Positions 28,859 through 38,583 of a stretch of 64,000 nucleotides of DNA are shown one piece after another; within the stretch, counting starts at the first letter, position 1, and the number at the start of each line of letters is the position of its first letter. The stretch is from the NCBI RefSeq assembly GCF_008065115.1, contig NZ_CP042913.1, forward strand, positions 3,817,658 through 3,881,657, read 5' to 3'. Made by a program: the position numbers and the translations under genes. The stretch is from Bythopirellula goksoeyrii. Its GTDB lineage: Bacteria; Planctomycetota; Planctomycetia; Pirellulales; Lacipirellulaceae. A model generated the notes under the pieces. The model was not told where the DNA came from. It worked only from the letters and a program-made list of their open reading frames with translations, and made no database searches.

Positions 28859-29275
28859 TCATCGCTGAGCTTTACTCCGATCCTTTGTGTGAACTTGCAG
28901 CACGTCCATCACCTCGTCTTTCGATTGCAATCCGACAATTCGTTGAGTTTCAGTGCCGTCAACGAAGACCAGCAGCAATGGATATTTATCGATTTTATAT
29001 TTCTGTTGGGTGAACCGATTGTCTTCGATGTTTAGTTCAGCGACTTTCATGACGTCGGCTAGATCTTCAGCGACTTCGCGGATGGTAGACTTCATTGCGA
29101 TGCAGGGTTGACACCAGGGTGTCCACATATCGACCAGCACGGGGAGTTCGCTTTCGATGACCTCGCATTGAAAGTTGGCGTCGGTCAACTTGATTGGGGC
29201 AACTCCGCTCAGTCGAGCTCTCTCGTCCGGCGATAGCGACGCGCTGCGGTCGCAACCGAACAAAGCAGCCGACAA
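28859..29275 (-). CDS. Thioredoxin-like lipoprotein (WCQPC), start codon damaged
   Basis: Thioredoxin fold with the redox motif MWTPWCQPCIAM, the cis-Pro in IDKYPLLLVF and a C-terminal helix. The apparent N-terminus (MSAALFGCDRS, TTG start at 29275) is the second half of a lipoprotein signal. In the same frame an ATG at 29308 gives MREI, then TGA at 29296-29294, then LLTFGVLSAALFGC. So the original signal peptide is interrupted by a stop at codon 5. Either the gene is a recent pseudogene or it now starts at TTG. It lies between the phosphoesterase and the CDF gene in a tight operon. Confidence 0.75.
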   Translation of the reverse strand: MSAALFGCDRSASLSPDERARLSGVAPIKLTDANFQCEVIESELPVLVDMWTPWCQPCIAMKSTIREVAEDLADVMKVAELNIEDNRFTQQKYKIDKYPLLLVFVDGTETQRIVGLQSKDEVMDVLQVHTKDRSKAQR

Positions 29276-29312
29276 GACGCCAAACGTTAATAGTCAAATT
29301 TCTCGCATGTTG

Positions 29313-29819
29313 CTAATCCCCATCCGGTTCACGAAGGTTGATGATCTCAACCTTAAAGGAACTGGTTTCAACCATCGCGATCGTTGGTCGTCCGAACGAC
29401 CAGCCGCCTGTCTCGCCAGGGTTAATATGCAACCGGCCTTGAGCGTCGCGGCCGATCCTCGGCTTGTGGGTGTGGCCGTAAACGGCAATGTCGAATGGTT
29501 CAATCACTCCACGCAACTGTCGTTCCATGTGGGTCAGCACAAATTTTGTACCGTCGTCAGTCCCGAAGAAGACGGGCGGATCACCAAACAACGTACTGAC
29601 GATACTCAGTCCGCTACGCAGCCCCGGCTTGTTGCCTTCGTTGTCCCCGAAACAACCTACCAAAGGACAATTAAGGGATCGTAAAGGAGGAACGGCGATC
29701 GTGGAGATCAGGTCGCCTGCAAACAAGACGTAGTCGCACTGCTCCTTGTTAAAGCGTTCCACCGCCAAGCGAATGTTGTCCAAATGGTCGTGCGAATCCG
29801 CAAATATTCCAACTCGCAT
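29313..29819 (-). CDS. Metallophosphoesterase, YfcE/MJ0936 type
   Basis: 168 aa, a dimetal phosphodiesterase of the calcineurin-like superfamily. Motifs in order are IFADSHDH, LFAGDL, CFGDNEGN, LTHME and YGHTHKPRIG, all metal-binding. The usual GNCD motif reads GDNEG. It ends 5 nt before the damaged thioredoxin ATG, so it is the first gene of that operon. Substrate is unknown. Confidence 0.9.
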   Translation of the reverse strand: MRVGIFADSHDHLDNIRLAVERFNKEQCDYVLFAGDLISTIAVPPLRSLNCPLVGCFGDNEGNKPGLRSGLSIVSTLFGDPPVFFGTDDGTKFVLTHMERQLRGVIEPFDIAVYGHTHKPRIGRDAQGRLHINPGETGGWSFGRPTIAMVETSSFKVEIINLREPDGD

Positions 29820-30346
29820 GTAGTGCTATTCCTTACCACGGTTAGTCATCGATTAGGCACTGTCGACGGTAGCAAGTACGCTCAGCTGCCTGCCACTGTC
29901 ATTACCCTATCGCAACAGCGATTCGCCTACTCCGCCTTCGGATCAATGGTTGCCCCAGCCGTGCCGCTTGATTCCCTCTCGTCCCCAGCCTCATCTTCGT
30001 CCTTATTCACAGGAAGCACCGTCGTCTTCCCCTTGTCACACGAACTGCCTTCCTGCTCTGAAATCTTGTTGTGATTTGCTTTCCTTGTACGTGTCGCTCT
30101 TTTTGTTTGGTGCAACAAGGACAATCACATGCCCCTCCTTCTCCTCCTGGCGACGACCTGGCTTCCGTATTTCCGCACTCTTTTTGGGGTTCCTGTTCAC
30201 TTTCAACCTCCGCCTCACGCTTCATCGATTTCACACACCAAGGACTTATCGTGTTCCTGATGCGCCTCCGTATTGTCGCTTCTGTTTCAGTCCCGCTTGG
30301 ACCAGTTGCGTTATGCTCACTGCCCGGTAACTCATTGGCTTCATTC
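29820..30346. other. Intergenic stretch without a supported gene
   Basis: All six frames hold only short open runs. On the minus strand one run (30234-30007) contains a CDCPCC cluster and KRE-rich sequence, and two overlapping frames show protein-like acidic or basic composition. These may be pieces of a lost, frameshifted gene between the ATPase and the phosphoesterase. I see no start site or homologue to support a call. Confidence 0.4.
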
Positions 30347-32464
30347 CTATCCCTCCCTGAATCTCAACATTCTCAAACCATTGGCAACGACAACAAACTC
30401 ACTAATTTCGTGACCCAATACCGCGATCGGCAAAGTAAACTGGCCCGAAACGGCTCCGACGACGAGTACGAGAATGACGATTGCGGACAGGATAAGATTC
30501 TGCCGCACGATGGATTGATTGCGTTTGGCTTGTTTTAGCGCGTACACAAGCTTCTCCAAATCGTCAGCCATCAGTGCCACGTCGGCGGTTTCTAGGGCAA
30601 CATCGGTTCCAGCGGCACCCATTGCGACACCAACGCTGGCTTCGGCCAAGGCGGGTGCGTCGTTCACTCCGTCGCCGACCATTGCAACGTGCTCATGCTG
30701 CTGCATCAGTTCTCGCAGCTTGGTTACCTTGTCGTCGGGTTTCAAACTGGCGTGAAACTCGTCGATGCCAGCTTCTTTGGAGATTTGTGCCGCCGTTCGT
30801 TCGTTATCTCCCGTCAGCATCACGACCTTCTTGATGCCGATGTCGTGCAATTGCGCAATCGCATGTCTGGCGTTCTCGCGAACCGTGTCACGCATCGCGA
30901 TTGCGGCCCACGCAACCTTGTCGGTTCCCACGACTGCGACCGTCTTGCCCTCGTCTTGCAAACGGTTGACGACGCCGGATAGCGACGTCAGATCGACCTT
31001 CAACTCCTCCTCGAATAACTTCGGTTTGCCGATGTAGATTAACTGGCCATCGACCGAGGCGGACGCACCGGCTCCGGTGATGGATTTGAAATCGGTTGCT
31101 TTGCGAGGCTGAATCTCTTCGCCCTCAACAAAGCGAACAATCGCCTTGGCAAGCGGATGTTGACTGAGTTGTTCGATGGCGGCGGTGATCGCTAAAACTT
31201 CATCGCGTGACGGCACGTCGCCGTGGTCAGCGAGTTCGCAATCGGTGACCGTCGGTTCGCCCAGCGTGATCGTGCCGGTTTTATCCATAGCAACGACGTT
31301 GATTTCAGCGAGCCGTTCGATATACACGCCACCCTTGATCAACACACCATGGCGAGCCGCCGTTCCCAATGCGGCGACAAGTGTCACAGGAATTGAGATC
31401 ACCAAGGCACAGGGAGCAGCGGCCACGATAAAGATCGTAGCGCGAATGGCCCATTGATACCACGTGGTATCAAGAAGCAACGGAGGCAACACCGCAATCG
31501 CGATTCCGACGAGCAGCACGGCGGGGCTATACCAGTTGCCGAATCGCTCGATGAATCGCTGGCTTTCGCCTTTGCGTTCTTGAGCCTCTTCGACCATCAC
31601 AATGATGCGCGAGATTGTGTTCTCTGCGAATGCTTTGGTGGCCCTGACTTCAAGCGATCCTTCGGCGTTGATGCTGCCCGCGTAGACGGTATCACCAACG
31701 CCTTTCTCAACCGGCACACTCTCGCCAGTCACGGGGGCTTCGTCCAAGCTCGATGCACCAGAAACGATTTCGCCGTCTGTCGGAACGGATTGCCCCGGAT
31801 GCACGAGAAACCGATCCCCCGGTTGCAATTCCTCGGCAGGCACTTCGCGTTGCTTCCCATCCTCAATCAACAGCGCCGTCTTTGGCGTCAGGTCCATCAA
31901 CGCCCGGACGGCGGAACGAGTCTTCGCCTCGGTATAGCCCTCAAGAGCTTCGCTGATCGAGTACAGAAACACCAGCATCGCCGCCTCGGCAGGTTGCCCC
32001 AGCACGTATGCCGCGATCGCCGCAACGGTCATCAGCAATTCGATGCCAATTTGATGCTCGAAGATCAACTCTTCAAGAGCCTCGCGACCGAAATAGTAAC
32101 CGCCAATCAGGATACTAAGCGTGTAGAGCGAAAGCGGCAGCCAACCGTCAACAGCGTAACTGAGCAACCATCCGACCAGCAGTAAAACACCCGAGACGAT
32201 TGCGGCTAAGACTTTCGGGTTTTTCCAGAACGGCGGCAGACTGGCTTGCTCGCCTTGTTTTTGAACCGGAAAGCCGAGTTCGGAAAACCTTGCTTTAACA
32301 TCGTCCTGTGAGAGTTCATTTTCATCGACCGAAAACCGTACCGTCCCGGATGATGTCAAGATTTGAAGCAGTTCCATATCGTCCTGCGACTCCAGCGAAC
32401 GCCGCAATCGCGCCGCGTCGTTCTCGCAGTCCATATTGGCAACTCGTAAACGGTATTCTCTCAT
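30347..32464 (-). CDS. Heavy-metal P1B-type ATPase with APC membrane motif
   Basis: 705 aa, ATP-driven export of a soft or divalent metal. An N-terminal HMA-like domain (YRLRVANMDCENDAARLRRS) has only one Cys of the usual pair. Then six to eight membrane helices, TGES actuator (EAPVTGESVP), membrane metal motif AAPCALVIS near residue 350 where many family members have CPC, DKTGT near 393, HPLAKAIV, and GDGVNDAPAL. The last helices contain HEISEFVVVANGLRML. Zn/Cd/Pb or Co specificity cannot be decided; the motif resembles neither standard Cu nor standard Zn pumps. A terminator separates it from the upstream HMA gene. Confidence 0.9.
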   Translation of the reverse strand: MREYRLRVANMDCENDAARLRRSLESQDDMELLQILTSSGTVRFSVDENELSQDDVKARFSELGFPVQKQGEQASLPPFWKNPKVLAAIVSGVLLLVGWLLSYAVDGWLPLSLYTLSILIGGYYFGREALEELIFEHQIGIELLMTVAAIAAYVLGQPAEAAMLVFLYSISEALEGYTEAKTRSAVRALMDLTPKTALLIEDGKQREVPAEELQPGDRFLVHPGQSVPTDGEIVSGASSLDEAPVTGESVPVEKGVGDTVYAGSINAEGSLEVRATKAFAENTISRIIVMVEEAQERKGESQRFIERFGNWYSPAVLLVGIAIAVLPPLLLDTTWYQWAIRATIFIVAAAPCALVISIPVTLVAALGTAARHGVLIKGGVYIERLAEINVVAMDKTGTITLGEPTVTDCELADHGDVPSRDEVLAITAAIEQLSQHPLAKAIVRFVEGEEIQPRKATDFKSITGAGASASVDGQLIYIGKPKLFEEELKVDLTSLSGVVNRLQDEGKTVAVVGTDKVAWAAIAMRDTVRENARHAIAQLHDIGIKKVVMLTGDNERTAAQISKEAGIDEFHASLKPDDKVTKLRELMQQHEHVAMVGDGVNDAPALAEASVGVAMGAAGTDVALETADVALMADDLEKLVYALKQAKRNQSIVRQNLILSAIVILVLVVGAVSGQFTLPIAVLGHEISEFVVVANGLRMLRFREG

Positions 32465-32516
32465 CTGTTGTCCTCTATTGTTGTCATAGCCTCCAAGTGT
32501 AACGGTGATGTACTTT

Positions 32517-32550
32517 CAAAAGCCACCGGGAACAGTTGATCCCGGTGGCT
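32517..32550 (-). terminator. Intrinsic terminator-like hairpin after the HMA gene
   Basis: agccaccggga and tcccggtggct form an 11-bp perfect stem with an 8-nt loop, followed on the minus strand by TTTGA. It lies just after the stop of the 32909-32574 gene and before the ATPase start. The T-run is short, so termination may be partial. Confidence 0.6.
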
Positions 32551-32573
32551 ACAACGTTACAGCAGGATAGATA

Positions 32574-32909
32574 TCATTTCTTTGGTTTAGAGGTAAACGT
32601 CCCACTCGGACCTTCGAGCTTCACAGGTTCTTTGCCAGCTTGCTCAACCGCTTCCCACAAATGAAGCGGCGACAAGGTTGCATCAGCTTCAGGTTCGACA
32701 ATCGCAGTTTTTGACTTGATGTCCGTCTTCACGTCACCAACGCCAGGAACTTCCCACAACTTATCCGCCACCTTCTTGGCGCAGTTCTCACAGGAAAGAA
32801 CTTTCAAGGTGATGGTGGTCTTCGACTTAGATGCTGCTGCCCAGCTTTGGCTGGTCATACAGAAGGCAAGAGCAAACGTCAGGGCAATACATAGAGAGGT
32901 ACGGTACAT
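32574..32909 (-). CDS. MerP-like periplasmic heavy-metal-binding protein
   Basis: 111 aa. Signal peptide (MYRTSLCIALTFALAFCMTS), then one HMA fold with the metal site VLSCENCAKKVADKLWEVPG and a second strand (GPSGTFTSKPKK tail). It carries a free metal ion in the periplasm, probably to the ATPase encoded after it. It lies between the CzcBA cassette and the P1B ATPase. Confidence 0.85.
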   Translation of the reverse strand: MYRTSLCIALTFALAFCMTSQSWAAASKSKTTITLKVLSCENCAKKVADKLWEVPGVGDVKTDIKSKTAIVEPEADATLSPLHLWEAVEQAGKEPVKLEGPSGTFTSKPKK

Positions 32910-33102
32910 TTTCAGATTCCTTTCTTATAAAACAAAACTTCCAAACAGTAAGTCCTTTCGCAGGGGGATGAACGTTACATGGCTATCTCCTTAAGTTTTG
33001 GGATTGGGGGAAGGGCTACAGCGCGAATGGCAGCGAGTGACTTTGCAGGCTGGTAATCGCGCAAAATATGTTGCGCAGTCAATACGGTTATAGGATTTGC
33101 TG

Positions 33103-33459
33103 CTATTCAGGTTGAGGCGGTTTGTGGCCGGTCTTCGCTTCGTAGGTGGCCGCAAACTTGTCGAAGCGTTTGGGACTGCAAATGAAACATTGCGATTCGG
33201 GCCGCTTGTGTTCTTCGCACCAGTCTCCCGCTTCTTTGAACTTGACAACTAGGCTCTTGTCACAGAGGGCACAATCCTCTTCGGGTACGCCGTGTTCGAC
33301 ACACCACCAGCCGCCATGACTGTTGTCAACATTAGTCACTGCGTGTGATCGGGCAGTACCATCCGATGCCGTCTCGCTTTTTCCGCAGCCACTGAGAGCA
33401 ATAACGCTGAGCGATAACAGCCCAAACAATAGGCTTGGTCTTCTAAGCATCCAATTCAT
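33103..33459 (-). CDS. Lipoprotein with two WC-x-EH Cys/His metal motifs
   Basis: 118 aa from the ATG at 33459 with AAGGAG 6 nt upstream. Lipobox VIALSGCGKS. Two copies of a short module follow: WWCVEHGVPEEDCALC and WCEEHKRPESQCFIC. The same module is present in the N-terminal domain of the membrane fusion protein at 36739-38418. It is the gene after the pump in the CzcBA operon (32-bp gap). It may hand metal to the adaptor (inference). Confidence 0.75.
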   Translation of the reverse strand: MNWMLRRPSLLFGLLSLSVIALSGCGKSETASDGTARSHAVTNVDNSHGGWWCVEHGVPEEDCALCDKSLVVKFKEAGDWCEEHKRPESQCFICSPKRFDKFAATYEAKTGHKPPQPE

Positions 33460-33491
33460 TCGTTTCTCCTTCGGCATTGCCGAATCAAGGG

Positions 33492-36400
33492 TTAGACTGT
33501 CAATCGTTCTGGCGCGTTTTTGGATTCAAACGAATAGTCTGAATCCAATTCGTGCTCGACTTCTGGATTATTTGGCGGATCTGGTTGGAGACGATGACGG
33601 TCATCATCTCCTCCATCTCCATCAAATTTTTCAACAGGTGAGTTGAAAACAACGTAAAGTACTCGCAGGACGAGCAAGCTCATAATCATCGCACTGCAAA
33701 CGCCACCAATGACTACGGTGGCGAGTGGTCGCTGAACTTCCGCACCCATGCCCGTGCTGAATGCCATTGGCACGAAGCCAAGACTAGCGACCAGCGTGGT
33801 CATCAAGATCGGACGTAAGCGAGTCATCGCGGCTTCTTCAACCGCTTCGTCGAGTGAGCGACCAAGCCTTCGCAGTTGTCGAATGGTCGATACGAGGAGC
33901 ATATCATCGAGCACCGCGACGCCGGACAAGGCAATGAAGCCAACCGCTGCCGAAATCGAAAACGGCATATCGCGAATCCACAAGGCAAGCACACCACCGA
34001 TCCAAGCAAACGGAACGCCCGTAAAGACTCGTAGCGAATCGACCCAGTTACGATACGTCATGTAGAGCAGAGAGAGAATCATCAAGAGCGCGATCGGCAC
34101 GACGATCATGAGTCGTGTTTGGGCACGCTCCAGATTCTCAAACTGCCCCCCCCACTCAATGCGGTATCGTCCAGTAGGGAATTGCACTTTTTCAGCGACG
34201 ACTCGTTGCGCTTCGGCAACGAAACTGCCAAGGTCACGCCCCCGAACGTTTGCCTCGATTGTGATCCGTCTCTGATACCAATCCCGTTTAATTGTGTTCG
34301 GTCCGTCGACCTTTTCGATCGTGGCCAACCGCGATAACGGAATTCGTTCGCCCGATGGTGTCGCGACTAAGATTTGACGAATGGCATCCGGATTAGCACG
34401 GGCTTTCTCTGGCAGCCGGATAATCAAAGGAAATCGCAACTGCCCTTCGTAGACTTCGCCAACATGGTGCGTCCCGAGTGCCCGCACGAGATTCATCACT
34501 GTGCTAGCCGTGATTCCATAACGTGCAATCTCGTCTTGTTTCACACGGATTTGCAGAACAGGCTGGCCGGATACTTGTTCCACTTTGACATCTTCCGCAC
34601 CGGGAATCGTGTTGAGCGCCCGTTCGACCTCCGATGCCTTTTCGACCATCAAATCAAGATCATCGCCGTAGAGAATGGCGGCCACATCGGAGCGAACCCC
34701 CGAAATCATTTCATTCATCCGCATTTCAATCGGTTGCGACAGAGCGAGACGCGGGCCGGGCAAGTCTCGCAATTCTTCTTGAACAAGCTTCGTAAGCTCT
34801 TCTTGTGTCTCAGCACGCATCCATTGCTCACGCGGACGAAGCGTGATAAACAGGTCGGTAAGCTCTGTTCCCATGGGGTCGGTTGCAACTTCTGCTGTGC
34901 CGATTCGACTCCAGACTTGAGCAATCTCGTCTGGGAACTTTTCTAATAACACCTGCTCCATTTTTGTGTTGTAACGAATCGATTCCTCCATTGTGGTTCC
35001 GGCCAGCCGCACCACATTAAGCGTAATCGCACCCTCGGAAAGCCGAGGAACGAACTCGGAACCTAGGTTAGGAGCTACGAGCGAAAAGACGCTCACCAGC
35101 AGCAACAAAGCCGAACCAATGACGAACGCTTTGTGGTGCATCGTAAACCGCAGCACCGGTGCGTAAAGTCGCTTGAGCACCCTGATAAGCAGCGGCTCTT
35201 TTTCTTCAATGCGTTTGGGCAAAAACAGGCTTGCCAAGACAGGCATCAATGTCAGCGACAAAACCATCGACCCAGCCAGTGCCATGATAACGGTCAACGC
35301 CATTGGCCTGAACAACTTGCCCTCGACCCCTTCGAGGGTCAGGATCGGCAAGTAGACAATCATGATGATAAGTTCGCCAAACATCGTCGGTTTACGAACT
35401 TCGACTGCTGCATCGCGAATAATTTGTAAGCGACTTCTGCCGTTTCGGTTATTCGCTAAGTGTCGCACACAGTTTTCGATCATTACTACCGAACTATCGA
35501 CGACCAGTCCAAAGTCAATCGCACCAAGGCTGAGCAGGCTGGCTGCAATTCCGAACTTCAACATTCCTGAGAAGGCGAAAAGCATCGATAGCGGAATCGC
35601 CATCGCAACGATGATTCCCGCTCGCAGATTGCCAAGAAAGATGAACAACACTGCAACAACCAGCAGTCCACCCTCGAATAAGTTTTTCTGGACGGTGTGA
35701 ATAACGTCGTTGATCAGCTCCGTTCGGTCATAGACCGTTTGGAGTTTCACTCCGGGAGGCAACGTTTCACGAATCGATTGTACCTTTTGCTTGATTGCCC
35801 AAGTAACATGGTGGCTATTCTCACCCATCAGCATGAAGCCAAGTCCCAGAACCGCCTCGCCGCGACCGTTCGCAGTGACAGCACCGCGACGGATTTCGTG
35901 ACCGACCTGCACGTCTGCCACATCGTGGACGTAAACTGGAACGCCTTCTTCGGTCGCGATTACGATGTCTTCGATCTCTTGGATATTGACGGTTCGCCCA
36001 ACACCGTGAACGAGTAGCATTTCGCTGCCGTCAGTGACCGTTCCACCGCCGACATTTTCATTATTCGATTTGATTGCATCGGAAACCTGCTCAAAGGTCA
36101 GGCCGTACTTGAAGAGACGCTCAGGATCGAGTCGCACTTGATATTGTTTTTCGTAGCCGCCCCAACTGTTTACTTCCGCAACGCCGCGCACCGACCTCAA
36201 CTGGGGCTTGACGATCCAATCATGGATCGTTCGCAATTCCGTCATCCGCTTGATGCGTTCTTCCTGCGACACCCTCGAGAAATCGACGCCGTCATACACC
36301 AAGACATAGTGAAAGACTTCCCCCAACCCAGTTGAGACAGGTCCCATTTGCGGTCGCTGAATTCCGTCAGGCAATTCTACGGTTGTGAGACGTTCGTTGA

Positions 36401-36728
36401 TTAATTGACGAGCGAAGTAGATATCAATGCCGTCGTCAAAAATAACCACAACCTGCGACAAACCGAACTTGGAAATCGAGCGAAGTTGATTCAAGCCTGG
36501 CAAGCCGCTGATCGCTTGCTCGACTGGAAATGTGATCTGTCGTTCGATCTCTTCGGACGCTAACGAGGGGGCGACCGTATTGATTTGAATTTGCACCGGA
36601 GTCGTATCCGGGAACGCATCAATGTCGAGTTGTTGAAGTGAGAACACCCCAACACCCGCAAACAGCAACGTAACCAAAATAACCGTGGCACGGTGCTTGA
36701 GCGAAAAATCAATGACCCAATTAAGCAT
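33492..36728 (-). CDS. czcA: Heavy-metal efflux RND pump, CzcA family
   Basis: 1,078 aa from the ATG at 36728 (MLNWVIDFSLKHRATVILVT), preceded by AGGAG 7 nt upstream; the frame is open to 36830 without use. Proton-relay segment GAIDFGLVVDSSVVMIEN, second-block segment GVAVLDDMLLVSTIRQLRRL, and tail RLRPILMTTLVASLGFVPMA are intact. A charged C-terminal extension (DGDGGDDDRHR onward) of about 45 residues is added. Pattern closest to pumps for Co, Zn and Cd. Symbol by family only. Confidence 0.92.
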   Translation of the reverse strand: MLNWVIDFSLKHRATVILVTLLFAGVGVFSLQQLDIDAFPDTTPVQIQINTVAPSLASEEIERQITFPVEQAISGLPGLNQLRSISKFGLSQVVVIFDDGIDIYFARQLINERLTTVELPDGIQRPQMGPVSTGLGEVFHYVLVYDGVDFSRVSQEERIKRMTELRTIHDWIVKPQLRSVRGVAEVNSWGGYEKQYQVRLDPERLFKYGLTFEQVSDAIKSNNENVGGGTVTDGSEMLLVHGVGRTVNIQEIEDIVIATEEGVPVYVHDVADVQVGHEIRRGAVTANGRGEAVLGLGFMLMGENSHHVTWAIKQKVQSIRETLPPGVKLQTVYDRTELINDVIHTVQKNLFEGGLLVVAVLFIFLGNLRAGIIVAMAIPLSMLFAFSGMLKFGIAASLLSLGAIDFGLVVDSSVVMIENCVRHLANNRNGRSRLQIIRDAAVEVRKPTMFGELIIMIVYLPILTLEGVEGKLFRPMALTVIMALAGSMVLSLTLMPVLASLFLPKRIEEKEPLLIRVLKRLYAPVLRFTMHHKAFVIGSALLLLVSVFSLVAPNLGSEFVPRLSEGAITLNVVRLAGTTMEESIRYNTKMEQVLLEKFPDEIAQVWSRIGTAEVATDPMGTELTDLFITLRPREQWMRAETQEELTKLVQEELRDLPGPRLALSQPIEMRMNEMISGVRSDVAAILYGDDLDLMVEKASEVERALNTIPGAEDVKVEQVSGQPVLQIRVKQDEIARYGITASTVMNLVRALGTHHVGEVYEGQLRFPLIIRLPEKARANPDAIRQILVATPSGERIPLSRLATIEKVDGPNTIKRDWYQRRITIEANVRGRDLGSFVAEAQRVVAEKVQFPTGRYRIEWGGQFENLERAQTRLMIVVPIALLMILSLLYMTYRNWVDSLRVFTGVPFAWIGGVLALWIRDMPFSISAAVGFIALSGVAVLDDMLLVSTIRQLRRLGRSLDEAVEEAAMTRLRPILMTTLVASLGFVPMAFSTGMGAEVQRPLATVVIGGVCSAMIMSLLVLRVLYVVFNSPVEKFDGDGGDDDRHRLQPDPPNNPEVEHELDSDYSFESKNAPERLTV

Positions 36729-36738
36729 CCTTGCTCTC

Positions 36739-38418
36739 CTATTCGGCGACGCAGTCGCAGCCTGCACCAAGGTTGTTTTTAAGAAGCTGCGCCCGAAGTA
36801 CGTCGCTGCCAGCGGTCGCGATGACTTCACCGGGCAGGACGCCGGAAATCACTTCGGTGTATTTTTCGCTAGTAGCGCCCAATCGAACCGAGCGAACATG
36901 GAAGACCTTGTAGTTCTCTGGACTGTCGAAGTAGTTCTTGTCGCGAACAAAGACGACTTGGCAACAACCTTCCCAGTGCGATGAACCAGTCGGAATGACG
37001 ATGGCGTCAGATTCTGTCCGTAAAACTACTTCTCCCGTGCCAAAAGTTTCATTGCGAAGCCTACCGTTAGAGTTATCTAGCACCGCGCGCACTTGAACCA
37101 TGCGAGTCGTTTTATCTGCCGACGTGCTGATCCAATCGATGGTCCCACTTACACTCTCACGACTGCCATCAGCTTGGAAGTGAACTGGTTTCCCGATCGC
37201 CAACTGGCTCATATTTTCAAGCGGAACGTTCAGTGTCAGCCACATCTGGCTAATGTCGGCGACCTGAAAGAGAATACGTGTCGAATCAACTACTTCGCCC
37301 GGGGATACGAATCGTTCGATCACCACTCCATCCAGGGGAGAGAAGATTGGCAACAGATTTGATGTTACCAATTGGCTGTTGAGTCGTGCCTGAAGCGAAT
37401 CCGGGATTCCGAGTAGACGCAATTGGTCAAGAACCTGTTGTTCGGACAATCCCTGCAGCGAATCGACTTGCACTGGCAAGCCAAGATTTCGCAGCGACTG
37501 CTCTACGCTTAAGACATCTGCTTGAGCCTTTGCTAAAGCAGCTTCCGCGTCGAGTATTAGGGATCCGGCGATCGCGTTTCGGGCTTCAGTAAGTCTAGCG
37601 ACGTTTTGTTGTTGAAGCTTTCGCTCTGCAAGTGAGCGCATCAAAGAGGATTTGAGTCCGCCGACTTCAGCGGCATCGACGACCGCAAGAACTTCACCTT
37701 TGGAAACTCGATCTCCTACGTTCTTCTCAACGACCCAGACAGTGCCCGGCACGCGAGAGGCCAAGCTTGCTTTGCGCGTCGGATCGTAAACGATTTCCCC
37801 ACTCCCATTGACCACCTCAACGACCGGAGCGCGTTCGACCAACTCAACATCGACACCTGCCTGACGCACTGACTCAATGGATGCGAACTGGATGCGAGTC
37901 TTGTAGACTTCGCAAGCACTGTTGTTCTCTTTTCGTGGAGCAATAGCGAGCGCCCGTGCCGCCCGCTCAAAATCAGTTGGCAAAACCATCGGCGTATCCT
38001 TCAATTGCGCGACATCCGGATGATGAAGCGGACAGTTATGAACGCCGTGTTCGGGACACCATCCATAGTCCGGCCCTTTTGGCATCAGTGTCGGGTCGCA
38101 CTCGACGCAGATGGATTCCGGCACACTGTGTTCTTCGCACCAATCACTTATGACCGGTTTCACGGTGCCAGTCAGTGCGGCAAATTTAGGAATCTTCCAG
38201 TCGTTGTGGTGCCCGAAGTAAAACACCGCCGCGAATCCCGCGAGGACCAACGTCGGTCCAATGCTTTCCAAGAGCATCGAAAGCACGCGTCGGAGTGGAC
38301 TACGAGGCTTGGCATTCGCACCTTGTTCCGACTCTTGATCCGAGCGTCCGTTTGCAGATGACGGGGCGGGATGGCGGCTCTGTGGATTATCTAGCGCATC
38401 AATAATTGAGTGACTCAT
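36739..38418 (-). CDS. CzcB-like membrane fusion protein with metal-binding N-terminal domain
   Basis: 559 aa from the ATG at 38418 (MSHSIIDALDNPQSRHP), preceded by AGGAG 7 nt upstream. After a Pro/Ser/Gln cytoplasmic tail and a membrane anchor (ESIGPTLVLAGFAAVFYFG) comes a Cys/His module: WCEEHSVPESICVECDP and WCPEHGVHNCPLHHP. Then the lipoyl/barrel part, coiled coil (LARLTEARNAIAG region) and barrel domains (RILFQVADISQMWLTLNVPL). It ends 10 bp before the pump start. The module is shared with the lipoprotein at 33103. Confidence 0.9.
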   Translation of the reverse strand: MSHSIIDALDNPQSRHPAPSSANGRSDQESEQGANAKPRSPLRRVLSMLLESIGPTLVLAGFAAVFYFGHHNDWKIPKFAALTGTVKPVISDWCEEHSVPESICVECDPTLMPKGPDYGWCPEHGVHNCPLHHPDVAQLKDTPMVLPTDFERAARALAIAPRKENNSACEVYKTRIQFASIESVRQAGVDVELVERAPVVEVVNGSGEIVYDPTRKASLASRVPGTVWVVEKNVGDRVSKGEVLAVVDAAEVGGLKSSLMRSLAERKLQQQNVARLTEARNAIAGSLILDAEAALAKAQADVLSVEQSLRNLGLPVQVDSLQGLSEQQVLDQLRLLGIPDSLQARLNSQLVTSNLLPIFSPLDGVVIERFVSPGEVVDSTRILFQVADISQMWLTLNVPLENMSQLAIGKPVHFQADGSRESVSGTIDWISTSADKTTRMVQVRAVLDNSNGRLRNETFGTGEVVLRTESDAIVIPTGSSHWEGCCQVVFVRDKNYFDSPENYKVFHVRSVRLGATSEKYTEVISGVLPGEVIATAGSDVLRAQLLKNNLGAGCDCVAE

Positions 38419-38583
38419 GACAGAACTCCTGCTGGTGGAACACGAGGCAACCACGGATCACGACTAACGCAATCCGAGTGGTTTACCAAGGGGCAAGCGA
38501 ACCAGACTGAAAAACTCGACGCGCAACAGCAGATGCAATTGGTTACGGAGTTCGCTGGTTAGCGAGCGATGGCCAGCAGCGGC

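Noticed and set aside
30007-30234. Minus-strand 75-aa frame with a CDCPCC cluster
   Set aside because: No ribosome site or signal peptide, overlapping frames look equally protein-like, and no homologue is recognised.
31454-32185. Long plus-strand frame opposite the first metal ATPase
   Set aside because: It is antisense to a gene with all P-type ATPase motifs, has no ribosome site and no recognisable domain.
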